Positions 22,624 through 33,820 of a stretch of 64,000 nt of DNA are shown one piece after another. The DNA is from Larix kaempferi (lineage: Eukaryota; Streptophyta; Pinopsida; Pinales; Pinaceae): positions 5,546,501-5,610,500 of the forward strand of contig BSBM01000050.1 in assembly GCA_027924585.1 (NCBI GenBank), read 5' to 3'. Position numbers and translations under genes: made by a program. The stretch's first letter is position 1, and each line of letters opens with the position of its first letter. The notes under the pieces were generated by a model. The model saw only the letters and a program-made list of their open reading frames with translations, ran no database searches and was not told where the DNA came from.

Positions 22624-25600
22624 GTGATTCCGAGTCCCTCTCAGATTGAAGACTATGACAACTCTATGCCTTTGAACAGAAACCCCGCAGCATATAACAT
22701 GATCCAATCAGCCACCGATTGGGTCAACTGTTCTACTCATCATTCCGTGGCACAACTCTCGGCTGAGACTTATCCATACCCACCACTTTTCGATCCTCTC
22801 AATTTGATTTTTCCCACTAACGAATCAATTATGGAGGTTATGTGCGGTGATGAGCCACCATGGGGAGATTTTCATCATCGATCTTCATTCCCCACCATTC
22901 AGCCACTTGAGCCTGATACAAAATCCAGTACTTCACTTGGGATGGTTCAAACCAAGTTCCCCACTTCCCTCGACGAGGTATTTTCCGAAGGAAACTTCGC
23001 CAATCTCATGGCAACCACTCCCATCGATATTTCAGTGAAGCCTGGTATCGTGGAAAACGTACAAATCGGCAAAACATGTACTCCCCTCGAAATGGAGTTT
23101 TATAGTGCCTACTTCACAACTTTCCGCGATGTCTTTGCTTGGAGTTATGAAGAAATGCGAGGAATTGACCCCTCGATCATGGTCCACGAAATTCCAACAT
23201 TCCCTGGCACCCGACCAGTTTGGCAAAAACTTCGACCCGTCCATCCTTGTAAGGCAGCTGCTATTAAAGCAGAAGTTGAAAAACTTTTGAGTACTGGTTT
23301 TATCTATCCTGTCCCATTGACAGAATGGGTATCCAACATCGTTCCCGTAGCCAAGAAGCAGGGAACGATTAGAGTCTATGTCGATTACCAGGACTTGAAC
23401 AAAGCTTGTCTAAAGGACAACTACCCAACTTCGTTCATCGACCAGATCATCGATAACTGCGCTGGAAGTGTCATCTTTTCATTTATGGATGGCTTTTCTG
23501 GCTATAATCAGATCGATATCCTCCCAGCCAACCAGCACAAAACGGCCTTTATCTGCCCTTGGGGGATTTTTGCATATCGAAAGTTACCTTTTGGCCTTAA
23601 AAATTCCAACGGGCGATGTCATACGCATTTCACGACATCAAACATATTGTAGAACCATATCTTGATGACCTTCCCACTCACTCTCGGACCCGGGAAGACC
23701 ATCCAGACCACTTAAGTGCCATTTTCGAAAGGTGTCGTCGCTACAATATACGTTTGAACCCGCATAAGTGTGTCTTCTTTGTAGAAGCCGAAAAATTGTT
23801 GGGCTTCATAGTCTCCAAAAGCGGGATACATTTAGATCCTGCAAAGGTAGCAGCTATCTTAGCCCTGCCTTCACCCACCAACATTCCAGAACTTCAATGT
23901 TTGCAAGGGCATGCAAACTTTCTACGCCGTTTCATCTGTAATCTGTCCGAGATAACAAAAGGCTACATGCAGCTTCTCAAGAAGAATGTTCCCTTTATTT
24001 GGGATGACGAAGCCCAACGCTCCTTTGACAATCTAAAGGCAGCCTTAACCAAAGATCCTGTGATCCAACCCCCCGATTACACACGGCATTATATTCTTTA
24101 TCTCGCAGCTTCGACTTCCACCATCGGTATGGTGCTAGTCCAGGAAGACCACAAAGGCATAGAACATGTGGTATGCTATCTCAGTAAGATTCTTCTCGAC
24201 TCCGAATCTCGCTATTCACATGTTGAAAAATTGGCTCTGGCAATAGTATTTGCTGTCCAGAGATTCCGTCATTACATCTTATTCCGCCGGACCACCATTA
24301 TAGATGATTTCAATCCAATGTATTATATCCTCACGCGTTAGGTGCTTGGAAGAAAATATTCTCGTTTGATCGTCATCCTTCAAGAGTTCGACTTGGAATT
24401 TGTCAAAGCCAAGTCCAAAAAATCTCTGGTCTTTGCTGAGTTAATTTGTAACTTGCCCCGTTCTACTGAGCGATCCGAGCCCATTGATTCTCTGCCTAAC
24501 GAATCATTGTTCCTCATTAGCACATCTGATCCGTGGTATGGGGATATTCTTTTATATCTCCAAACCCAACGCTTCCATCCCGACCTCACTCGCGATGAAC
24601 CGCGACGCATCCGACATCACGCAAGATACTACCTCATAGTCAACGATACTCTTTATCGACGTGGTGTCAACACCATTCTTCGATGTTGTTTGACCTTAGA
24701 TGAGGCGGAATGCATTCTTAATGACTGCCACACTGGAGCATGTGGTGGTCATCTCTCTGGGATGGCTACGACCCAGAAAATACTGCGAGCAGGATACTTC
24801 TGGCCCTCAATTTTCAAAGACTGCATTGAAACAGTCAAGAAGTGTCCACCATGCCAATTCTTTCATAGTAAAGCACGCTCGCACCCTGCTTTACTCCATC
24901 CTGTTATTGCCGTCGGCCCTTTTTCCAAATGGGGCATCGATTTCATGCACTGTAAGCCCACTTCAGCCGGGGGGCATAGCTATGTCATAGTAGCTGTCGA
25001 CTATTTCACAAAATGGGCTGAAGCGATGCCTACGTATGCTGAGGATGGAAAAATAGCAGCACAACTCATATTCAATCATAATATATCTAGGTTTGGTGTC
25101 CCACAATCTATTGTGACCGATCATGGCTCCCATTTCGGGAACCATATGATCGAAGAACTAAGTGCCAAGCTGGGTTTTCGCCATGAAAACTAAACTCCGT
25201 ATTACCCACAAGCTAATGGCCAAGTTGAAGCCATTAACAAAGTCCTGAAACGAATGATTCAACGTATTGTGGGTACCCAGAAATCCAGTTGGCACTCAGC
25301 TCTATTCTCAGCACTATGGGCATACCGAACCTCAGTGAAAAGTGCTACTGGGTTTACACCATTCCAACTGGTGTATGGCCTAGAAGCCATTCTGCCAATT
25401 GAATGTGAAATCCCATCACTCAAGACAGCCATAGAGCTACATCCCCACACCACTTCTGAAGAGGAACGGTTTCTATACCTAGCCAAGCTAGATGAAACCC
25501 GCCGCGACGCTGCTTTAGCTAATGAAGCTCACAAAAAATGCGTCAAAGCTCAATATGACAAATTCGTTCAACCTCGGATCTTCAATGAAGGTGATCTCGT

Positions 25601-25778
25601 ACTTACATATGATCAAATGCATGATAAGCTTGGAAAAGGAAAACTTGAATCTATGTGGTACGACCCCTTTGTTGTAAAACGTGTCTTGGAAAAAGGAGCC
25701 TATGAACTAATCGATTGTGATGGTACGCCATTGGCACGGCCCCGCAATGGGCTATACCTCAAACGCTTCTACGCGTAA
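22624..25778 (+). pseudogene. pol: Tat pol: reverse transcriptase, RNase H and integrase, with lesions
   Basis: The RT N-terminus lies in one frame (22624-23652), with 'RPVWQKLRPVHP', 'VYVDYQDLNKAC' and the first catalytic Asp in 'FSFMDGFSGYNQI'. A frameshift near 23610 removes part of the 'FGLKNAGATYQR' region. The next frame carries the RT catalytic box YLDD (about 23658), the connection, and RNase H to a TAG at 24339. It continues in phase into integrase. The zinc-binding His/Cys segment ('HTGACGGHLS…KKCPPC') is at ~24730-24860. Catalytic Asp residues are in 'GIDFMHC' and 'VTDHGSHFG', then an in-frame TAA at 25191, then Glu in 'YPQANGQVEAINK'. The integrase C-terminus runs to 25778. Lesions: one frameshift and two internal stops. 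Confidence 0.92.
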
Positions 25779-25898
25779 GGTTACCCTACGCGGGTTACTT
25801 GTTGTACATAATGTACTTAGTTTGCTTTTACTCATTTTTTGGTATGCGCGTGGACCTCATGTATCCACTCTTACTTTGACTCATGATTTTATGCGCAA

Positions 25899-26312
25899 AT
25901 GTCTACCTACTTCGGATTCGCCGACGGTGCAAGCCGACATACCCGGAATCTCGCTTTCGCAGCATGGGTAATCTATTCCCCCACTGGCGAGTTGATTTCT
26001 TTAGGAGCCAATTGTTTAGGTCCTGCAATCAACAATATCGCGGAATACCATGCAGTCATTGGTCTCTTGACAAAGGTTGCTTCACTCGGAATTGACTCCA
26101 TATCAGTCTTTTTAGACTCCCAACTTGTGGTTTCTCATCTAAACCGTGTTTACACAGTTCGCGATCCTATACTACTTCATTTATTTTGGAGAGTATGCCT
26201 CTTGGAACGATCATTTAATTTCATTACATATCAACACATACCGAGAGAATTCAATTGTATAGCTGATTCATTGGCTAATTACATTTTGGATTGGCATCTT
26301 GCCCATACATAA
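25899..26312 (+). CDS. Archaeal-type RNase H of the Tat element, intact 137 aa
   Basis: This is a second RNase H, distinct from the one attached to RT, which would degrade RNA in RNA-DNA hybrids during reverse transcription. The start ATG 25899 opens 'MSTYFGFADGASRHTRN'. The acidic active-site residues can be matched to 'ADGAS' (Asp), 'AEYHAV' (Glu), 'LDSQLVV' (Asp) and 'CIADSLAN' (Asp). It lies 120 bp after the integrase stop in the same phase, so it may once have been joined to pol. A second RNase H is a known mark of the Tat lineage; its place after integrase, not between RT and integrase, marks a subgroup. No lesion is visible, unlike pol. Confidence 0.85.
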   Translation: MSTYFGFADGASRHTRNLAFAAWVIYSPTGELISLGANCLGPAINNIAEYHAVIGLLTKVASLGIDSISVFLDSQLVVSHLNRVYTVRDPILLHLFWRVCLLERSFNFITYQHIPREFNCIADSLANYILDWHLAHT

Positions 26313-26516
26313 ACACATCATAAAAGATAAAATGCATAAGTCATTGTAAATAAATTAGATCATGAAAATAGGTCCATATCACTGTATATAAGAGTGTTTT
26401 TTCCAAAATACATAAAGTTTGTGTCAAAGACAAAATTTGGGACCAAATCCCATACAAAAATTTGGCTCTCAAAGCCTACATATCCTATACATGCCGCAAA
26501 AGACAAAAAATACCAT

Positions 26517-27848
26517 CTATGGAGATCTGGGAGATCTATCATGTCCCTCTTCAGACTCCTCCTGCTGGTGGTGGTAACATACTACAGCTCGAGCCACCCT
26601 ACGAAGAAGTCGACCAATACGACTAGGCACACCTACAGTATGCCGCTGGAGATGTAAAGGGACGTCATCCATCCTCATAGCAGGGATACCATGAGTCAAC
26701 CCCTGTAAGTTCCTCTCTATGTCCCGGACACCTCTTGCTTCGTCTTCGTCCTCCTCCTCGTCAGGAACAACTTGGCGATCAACACCACCGCGACGTAGGG
26801 GCAAGTACCCAGCTGGTCTCTGTGGTCCATGATCTGCGACATGCATGCGAATGTACATTAGAATTCTTTTACACATTCTAAAAAAGAAATAAAAATTATA
26901 TACTTAAGAAAAAAAGAAAAAAAGAAAAAACATATCCATGAAGGTCATACCTGAGTTGTCCCAATATTCATCCTCTGGCAGTGCCAAGTCGATGTCCTCA
27001 CGGAAGTCCACCCCTGAATAGGGGTATTCATCGATCATAACTATCTGCTCCTCGAGCTAGGAGAAGAAATCCTCACAAAACGCCAAGCGCTGAGGTCCCC
27101 CAAGACGCCCTGCATAATCACTCTATCGAGCCATCCATGGATCGGTAGGTGGACGGAGGGGCATAGATATCTGTGGATGCAACAAAGGCACCCTCGCCAA
27201 AAAGAAGGTGACTATGATACTCCCATAACCAAATTGGGAGTTCTCTCCAACTCTACACTTGTGCACTTGTTCTTTAAGATTGGTCAACACCGCCTCACAC
27301 TAGTTAAAAACTGTTCCAACCATACAATCCACTGCCAGCTTCATCTGTGTACGGGACGCCTGATGCGGTCCCACACTCCCTGCTGCACGTGTGATGGTGA
27401 ACAAAATAGTTTTTAAAGGAAGTTCTATAAAATCTTTTATGACCACTTTGCCGCTTTTCTGACTCAAACCCTGACGACAATACCGAGCAATCAGAGCATC
27501 TGTGCTCGTCTCTGAGGCTGTGTATCCAGTAAAGTTCACCCGCACCCCTCTTTTCGAGAGGCCCGTGAGGAAATAAATGTCCTCAAGTTGAATTTCGAGA
27601 ACATGCTCTCCCACTCGGAAAGCTTGAATGTCAGGGTCCCACAATTGGATAAGATGGGTAAGAAGTTTGGCTTGCTGACGAATGCCTTTGGTCTTAAAGA
27701 ACTTCAACAAACCACACTCCCGTAATGCAGTCACGGTAGGTGGGTCATTTTCGGCTTCCAAATCATCTACTTCATGCTCTCTTTCTTTCCAACTGACCAT
27801 TTTGATCCAAACAAATTGCAAACTCCTGCAAAAGGTCAGGAGAAACAT
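26517..27848 (-). pseudogene. Antisense plant-mobile-domain-like gene in the Tat element, spliced
   Basis: On the minus strand, ATG 27848 opens a 182-codon frame to 27300. It holds 'ALRECGLLKFF…LLTHLIQLWDPDIQAFRVGEHVLEIQLEDIYFLTGL', a pattern typical of the plant mobile domain found in transposon-derived and host proteins. After a TAG the same frame continues through 'HPQISMPLRPPTDPWMAR' to 26951 with two more stops. A donor CAG^GTATGA at 26950/26949 and an acceptor GCAG at 26834 join this frame in phase to 26833-26517, an acidic and basic tail ('VPDEEEDEDEARG') ending in a stop. Extra antisense ORFs between pol and the 3' LTR are known in Tat-lineage elements. Function is unknown. Three stops suggest this copy is dead. 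Confidence 0.7.
26834..26950 (-). other. Predicted intron of the antisense gene (117 bp)
   Basis: Begins GTATGA and ends CGCAG on the minus strand, is AT-rich, and removal joins the two flanking frames in phase (…WDNS/DHGPQRP…). These are textbook plant splice sites, but no transcript data are available. Confidence 0.6.
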
Positions 27849-28260
27849 TTAGTAATGATTTAACAACTTAGTTTCAACCAAAAATTTGAGAAAATTTGAT
27901 TTTTTCATCCTAAAATTTGCCTTCATCGTTCCTGGGGAAGACCTTGCCACGCAGTACTACACAGTACCACATTTCGGCTTAAATACACAGCGCGGTACTG
28001 TCGAACAGTACCGCATTTCCCGATATGGGCCCCACGTGGTACTGTGAAGGGCAATTTTTGCCCAATAGGGATCGCCCAAAAAATCAATTTTTCTTACTGA
28101 AAGCAAATGATTCCTACATCAAATGAAAGAGAATCTTGAGAGCTCTTACCTAGCGCAGACGGTTGTTGAAACGGTGTCCTGAAACTCCCGATATGGATCC
28201 TTGAAGTTTTTGCTCCTCAAATGGATAAAATCTCCTCTTTGGGTAAAAACACTAGTGAAA
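27849..28260 (-). promoter_or_regulatory. Probable 5' region of the antisense gene with GCGGTACTGT hairpin
   Basis: A perfect 10-bp inverted repeat, GCGGTACTGT-CGA-ACAGTACCGC, lies at 27992-28014. Further GTAC-centred copies lie at 27950-27970 and about 28030-28045. The motif resembles the hairpins in the Tat LTR. The position upstream of the antisense ATG suggests a promoter or leader role, which is an inference. Confidence 0.4.
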
Positions 28261-30219
28261 TGGTAACTTTCTCATTTTACCTATTCTTTATATAGCTTTT
28301 TTCACATATTTTTTTACTTAGTATTTTATATGGTTAAAATAAAGCCCATTTCACATTACTAATGTCTGGTTTTATGAGCACTTGTTGACAAGATCTCCTG
28401 TAAAAAGCGATATATTCACACTAGCATTTATTCATTGTTTGACCTTCATTTTGAGCCTACTTTATCTTTTTCGTGCTCTGGATTGAAACTTGAAAAAGAT
28501 TCCAAGCACTTTCACACTCATCTCGTGCTTGTCAAACCCAAGTAAATGGTGTCAAGTTCAGTCAGCTTTACTCATACTCGTTAAACGATGAGGAAAGTAT
28601 TATCCTGGTTGTATTTTATTCTCTTTTCAGGCCAGAATAATTAAAAATTACGAAAAAGACCATTGGAGTCCATAGTTAAGCTCTTTTCAGACTCCTTAAA
28701 ATTGAAAAGATTGCCAAGTGATCTTGACTCTTTCACACTTGTAAAAGTATTTGAAAGGTCGTCTATTCGGTGATAGGTTACCCCTTTTTCGTCCCGTCTA
28801 GACTATTTACGAGAAAGATATACCTCAGTCAATATCGGTTGGGAGAGTTCTCTCGGGAATTGTTTTACACTTTTTCGGGATCGAGGGAATAAATTTACGA
28901 AAAAGTACATTGCGGAGCTTCCTTTAAGTTTTTCAGGCTCTCTAAATGAGAAAAACTACCAAGTTTTCCTTCCTTGGACTCGTTAAAATTTTAACATCGT
29001 AGGACCCACTTTGGGATGAACCCCTCCTTTCTCAGGTTCGTAAAACATGTGAGATTGGACTCATCCATGAGATGAGCTACACCGAGCATCTGTTATCCTC
29101 TTCAAGCTCAAAAAACAACAAAGAGGTACTCGTCTATCATGTCGGGGGAATATGGGGAACAAGTCAAGTTTGTTATGGCAGCTTGTCGGTCGTTACCTTT
29201 GAGCATGGCATGTGTCTGTCCCTTGTCTATACTGGGTATCTATTTTTCACTGAGTAATGGTCATCATCCTGAGTCGTCTCCCTGGCCACGAGCCTAATCA
29301 TTCGGTGTCTATCCTCTGCTTTCAATAATCCCTGCTGCCAAGTCATGTTACATGCCGTTATATGTTCAAAGGGTTGCATTGTTCAGAGTCATTCATTGTG
29401 TCAGGCCTCCGCTGTGTCAGTACATACTCCATTGTTTCATCATCTTATCGTTCATTTTGATTTCGTGTCGATGATGTGGGAATCATTATGGCCCACCTTC
29501 GACAAGTCTATTCCCGTCGACGCCAAATCACTATCCGGGAATTGGACTTAGAGATCAACCATTAGTACCTTGGTACCTGCATACCTCAATGGCAGGTTTC
29601 GTCGTGTTCGACAGTAGGTTCACATCATTGACCTCTGATCGAAGAATCTCTCGAATGCTCGACATCAACTCATTTATTCACATTTCGTTGAGATGTACTT
29701 TAGATACCTTGGGGATCATCGTCATCATTGGTGATTTCCCTCGCATTTGTTAACGGTTCACATCATTGACCTGTAATCAAATCGTTTCTACCATGTTCGA
29801 CTTCAACACCTTGTAATCACATGGCTAGATTCGTATCAATTACGATTGGGTAGAAGACCCTGGGCATACCTTAGTATCTTGATTACGTCCAGGTTGCGAT
29901 GGAGATGTCCTTTGTATTGTCACACAGATCCACTTATTGTATTGGTCGTGGCTGTGTCATTATTGTCTCATGGATCTACGCTTGTTCATAGTAGACATGA
30001 TTTGTCCAAAGTCTATATCATCTCAGTACTCATGGATCTGCAATGTATTGGTCGGCAGCCATGCTTTGAGTCATTTGTTTCCGAGCAAGGGGATGCCCGC
30101 CTCGGTGGTATCTAACACTTTGTTTCTGTTTCAGCTCCTTGCCGCTCTCCTCGATGCTATCTCTGCACACTATATTCGTAAAGTCTTTCGGCCATCAGTT
30201 CCTTCTGACCTCACACTTT
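28261..30219 (+). other. Non-coding 3' region of the Tat element
   Basis: About 2 kb with no credible frame, no tandem array and no second copy in the window. Balanced base composition, with scattered 'CGAAAAAG'-type motifs at 28440-28960. Confidence 0.5.
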
Positions 30220-30229
30220 AGGGGGCATC
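30220..30229 (+). promoter_or_regulatory. Polypurine tract of the Tat element
   Basis: AGGGGGCATC immediately before the 3' LTR. The run of G matches the usual plus-strand primer site, although the last bases are not purines. Confidence 0.6.
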
Positions 30230-31207
30230 TATTATACCTCTATATTCCACAGTGTCACATCTCCACCACAAAAAGGGCTGACGACACTTCCCCTACTGCT
30301 TTAAACCACTCAGAAGAGAAATATGATGAGTGAACCTTGAAAGTAAACTTACCCTGACAAGTTTTCACCCAGCTGAGACTTTATTTACCCTAACTACCGC
30401 GCCTTGCTCAGTTATAGGCGCGTGGTAGTCCACACTACCACGCTATGCTTTGTCTCTGCCACGCGGTACTACCGCGTTATGCTCAGATTACAGGGCACGA
30501 TACTCTTTTTAAATCCTTTTTTCCATGGATTGTGGGATTTTAGATTTTCGAGAGATATTGGAGGATTGGGATCCCTGATTCGATCCCAACTCATTTTCTG
30601 TGATTAAAAACCTTGATCCACTTATCTCTCCCTAGATCCACCCATCTCTCTTGTTGGTTAACCCTACCATACACTATAAAGGAGAGGCATTCCATGGGAA
30701 ATGGGGGAGGACTCTTAGAAGTACCAAACTTATGATCTTGCAGCATTGTGGAGATAGCTAGAGGAGAAAGCACTTGGAGATGGAGGATTAGCTTGGACAT
30801 CAAGCAATCTTTGTAAGCATTATTCAAGTTTGTAATAAAGATAACTTGTCTTGTTTTTCCCATTTCATGTGTATTGTACAAGTCTTTAACATGGAATGTA
30901 TCTAATCTAGATTTGAATCTAATCTTTACTTCAAGGTATTTGGAAGCTTGTATGCTTGTTCTTTGTTTGATCTCAACATGTTCTTCGTTGGAGCTTTGGA
31001 TCAAGAGCTAGAAGCGGGACAAACGTCGGATTGAAAGGTGAGTCATATCTTTCATTGTTTCTGAATGCATGTAATCTTGTTGTGAAAGTTAGTTTAGGAA
31101 TTTCAAGGTAGCATTTGTTTTGTTTTGTTCTTACCTTAGAGTTAGTTCGGAATCTGCTTTAAGTTAAGAGAATTTTGACTTATCCGTAGGGAAAAATTCT
31201 ACAAACA
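30230..31207 (+). repeat. 3' LTR of the Tat element
   Basis: 978 bp, begins TA (5' copy TG) and ends CA (5' copy TA), so each LTR has lost one terminal dinucleotide base by a G-to-A or C-to-T change. TATA box at 30675-30681; hairpin at 30420-30443. Confidence 0.92.
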
Positions 31208-31212
31208 CTATT
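31208..31212. repeat. Target site duplication CTATT, right side of Tat
   Basis: Second copy of the duplication; gene X resumes directly after it. Confidence 0.9.
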
Positions 31213-31614
31213 CAAACTAAAATAGATGTTATGGCACATCAGATTAAGTATTTCAAATACATGTTTGACCCTTTGTTCAAGAAAGGGTTACCTCCCTTTT
31301 GGGAGGAGGATGGAGCAATTCTCACAGAAGAAGAATATCAAAAGAAATTGGCAGGATGTAAAGTGGATTTCACATATTTTGCAGGTATGGATCAGTTTCT
31401 ATCAGGGAAGACAGTGGTGGAGAAAATGGAAAAGGATTTTGAGTTAAGCATGATGTTCAAAGAGGCTAGTGCACATCTGCAAAGCTACTCTTATAGGGAC
31501 CACACTGAGATCTGAGTCTTAATGAAGGAGTTGGCCACCTCAGAGCTGCGAGCTACCGAGATATGGAAGCTCGTTGAGAAATATGGGAAGAGAAAGCTGA
31601 TATTGAACCATTGA
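31213..31614 (+). pseudogene. Gene X, 3' part
   Basis: Deleting the Tat element and one CTATT joins 5381 to 31213 with the reading phase kept, so this is the continuation of the frame at 2614-5381. It encodes about 133 codons, with aromatic and charged residues ('YFKYMFDPLFKKGLPPFWEEDG', '…VDFTYFAGMDQFL'), one stop at 31513 and a terminal stop at 31612. Gene X would thus have had about 1,050 codons. The end lies in a Lys/Arg/Glu-rich helix-like segment. I do not recognise the family. Confidence 0.65.
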
Positions 31615-33820
31615 AGCATTTTGTTTATTTTTTTAAAGTCTGTTGTCTTTCGGTAAAAATGATCAGTAATTTCGTAAAAGGCAATTGAGCAAGTTTTTCC
31701 AACATTGCCATTTTGTTGTAACTAATTCCTGAGGGTGGCTAACCTGTTTGAATAGGTGTCACCTACATTGTAACAACTTCCCATTGAGGAAACTAAATCC
31801 TGAAGGTTCTGAGCATCTATATAAGCAATGTAATAGAAAGAGAAAGGGCTGGATACTTTTGTTGGACTTGTGAATTCCCTGTGTTAAGCACTCTGAGATA
31901 TATTTTAATAAAATCTAGCTAGGCCGAGCAAGGTTTTCTATCAGAGATTCCTGTGTTATTCGTCTTACAGTCTGTTTACTTCTTCTCTTATGTGAATGTT
32001 TCTCTCAATTTTTAATTCATACTGTTATGCTTTTTCATGCTTGGATAAGTGTTGTATTGGGACAGGATTCATAAATATGATGCTCTGTTGCTTTCATTTC
32101 AAGAATCCACTACCATTTTCTACTAAAGTCGGTATAGAATTCATTATCATATGCTCTATATTGATGGCTTGTTCATATCTTCTTCTTCTTTAATCACCAA
32201 ACAAAATCTCTTTGATTGTGAGTGGGTGGCTATCCTACCACTGATTAGTTTTCTTTGCAAAGCACTGCCATGTTTAATCATATTTGTATGTTTTAACTCC
32301 ACTGCCCAATGAGTTTGTCCTCTTTGATTTCAACCAAACAACATTTAAATTACAATATTCATTCATATGTATCTAGCCTTGTTTAAAATTATGTGAGAGA
32401 TCCCTCTCTGGAGAGGAAGAAGCCAACTTACCTTTCCTGAAGTGGTTTTGTGGTTACCCCAGCTTGGCCTTTCTGCAACCTTAAGGTACAATTCAGGTGC
32501 TAACAGTCGGTATCTTCCACAGTTTGTTACGGGATATTATTGATCTAACTAATCCATAATGATAACTTGTTTATATTTGACATCAAATCATATGTGATAT
32601 AATTAAAATTGTACTTCATCTTAATGCAAATTTTGTTGGCGCATGCTATATGTTATTTCGTTACAGATGTGATAATTGCATTTCTCATTCTGAAAGGTTT
32701 TAATCATGGAAATTCTTTATAGTTAATCATTATGGGATCTTTATTGCTCTTCTTAAACAAAAAGACCAATATGGGCAATTTGTTAGTAGTCATATTCCAT
32801 AGAAAAAGTCTTCTTATTCAATTTACAAATATTTCTTGTGAACAAGATGCAGAAAAGTCACAAATCTTCAGTCAGATTTTGTGGCGAGAAAGAACTTCAT
32901 ACTCTTCAATATCATGAACCTCTGTCTCCACCTTTTAAAGCTGATGTTTTGGATGACAGCACTGGTAGTGAAAAAGAAGACTCTGAGACTCAATCCATAT
33001 ACGAATCCCTTGGAGGAAGAGAAGGAATAGCATTGAGAAACATGTTGATCGAGATGATACAGTCATCAGGGATTTTATAATTAATCAAGTGCTTGTGACT
33101 CCACCAATTCCCCTGAAGGAAGGACAAGTGGTCGATTTTTCGATTTTTGAGGACATTGTCGATCATCATGAATCTTCTAAGAAGCATCTTTCAACTTCTG
33201 TCACAAATAACTAGTGGATTGTCGGTATCTTCCACAGTTTGTTACAGGATACTTCCCGGAAACCATGTGATGAAAATATTTTGGGAATTTGTGAAAAGGG
33301 TCGGTATTAGTCGTTCTTGAGGATTCCTTTTAGTTTCTATTTGCAATCCCTGTTTTATGGGAAGTCTATATTTTGTAACTATTTTTGTAATTATTATTTA
33401 AAGGGTAGAGGTCTCATGGGGTAGGGGGGAGAAAATCAGCAAAAGAAGAATTGAGACACTCTGATTCATGCAAAGATTGTAATTTTTGCAACTTTGATGA
33501 ATGTTGATTTTCACTTCAGATTATTTATGAACACTGTTTAATTTTTGCAATCGATAATCCATACATTGATCTACAGTTTGGATTTGTCTTTACTCATGAT
33601 CTGTGTGTCTTTTATGTTTTAAGTGAATTTATTTAATTAAAACATTTATCTATTTATGCAAATAAGTAACATAAATTAATAAATTCATGTTAATTTTTCA
33701 ATTAGCATTCCAGCTACTGGGTAATCTTCCATGTGCCTAATCCTTAAAACTACTATGGGTGAATTTTCATTTCCTGATTGTGTTGTGGTTAAACCCGCAA
33801 TAGTAACCTCGCTATACTCA
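31615..33820. other. Region after gene X, no recognised gene
   Basis: AT-rich sequence, possibly the 3' flank of gene X. A frame at 32838-33080 (acidic, 'DVLDDSTGSEKEDSETQSIYESLGG') has no known relatives that I recognise. A ~30 bp direct repeat (GTCGGTATCTTCCACAGTTT…) occurs at 32506-32535 and 33221-33250. At 33805-33860 a ~51 bp tandem duplication ('TAGTAACCTCGCTATACTCA') leads into the family P element. Confidence 0.4.

Larger units (their letters stand above)
5382..31207 (+). mobile_element. Tat-lineage Ty3/gypsy LTR retrotransposon, 25.8 kb with nested insertions
   Basis: Two 978-bp direct LTRs, a 5-bp target duplication, a primer site matching tRNA-Arg, and the order gag-protease-RT-RNase H-integrase place this in Ty3/gypsy. 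An additional archaeal-type RNase H after the integrase and an antisense extra gene before the 3' LTR are features of the Tat (Ogre/Retand/Grande-like) lineage. Without the nested element B (about 10.3 kb) it is about 15.5 kb. Comparing the LTRs by eye gives roughly 34 substitutions and no net indel in 978 bp (about 3.5%). The element is not autonomous now because gag and pol carry several stops and one frameshift. Confidence 0.9.

Noticed and set aside
27300-27848. Reading the 182-codon frame as an independent host gene
   Set aside because: It lies wholly within the Tat element between pol and the 3' LTR, where antisense extra ORFs are known, so element origin is more likely.
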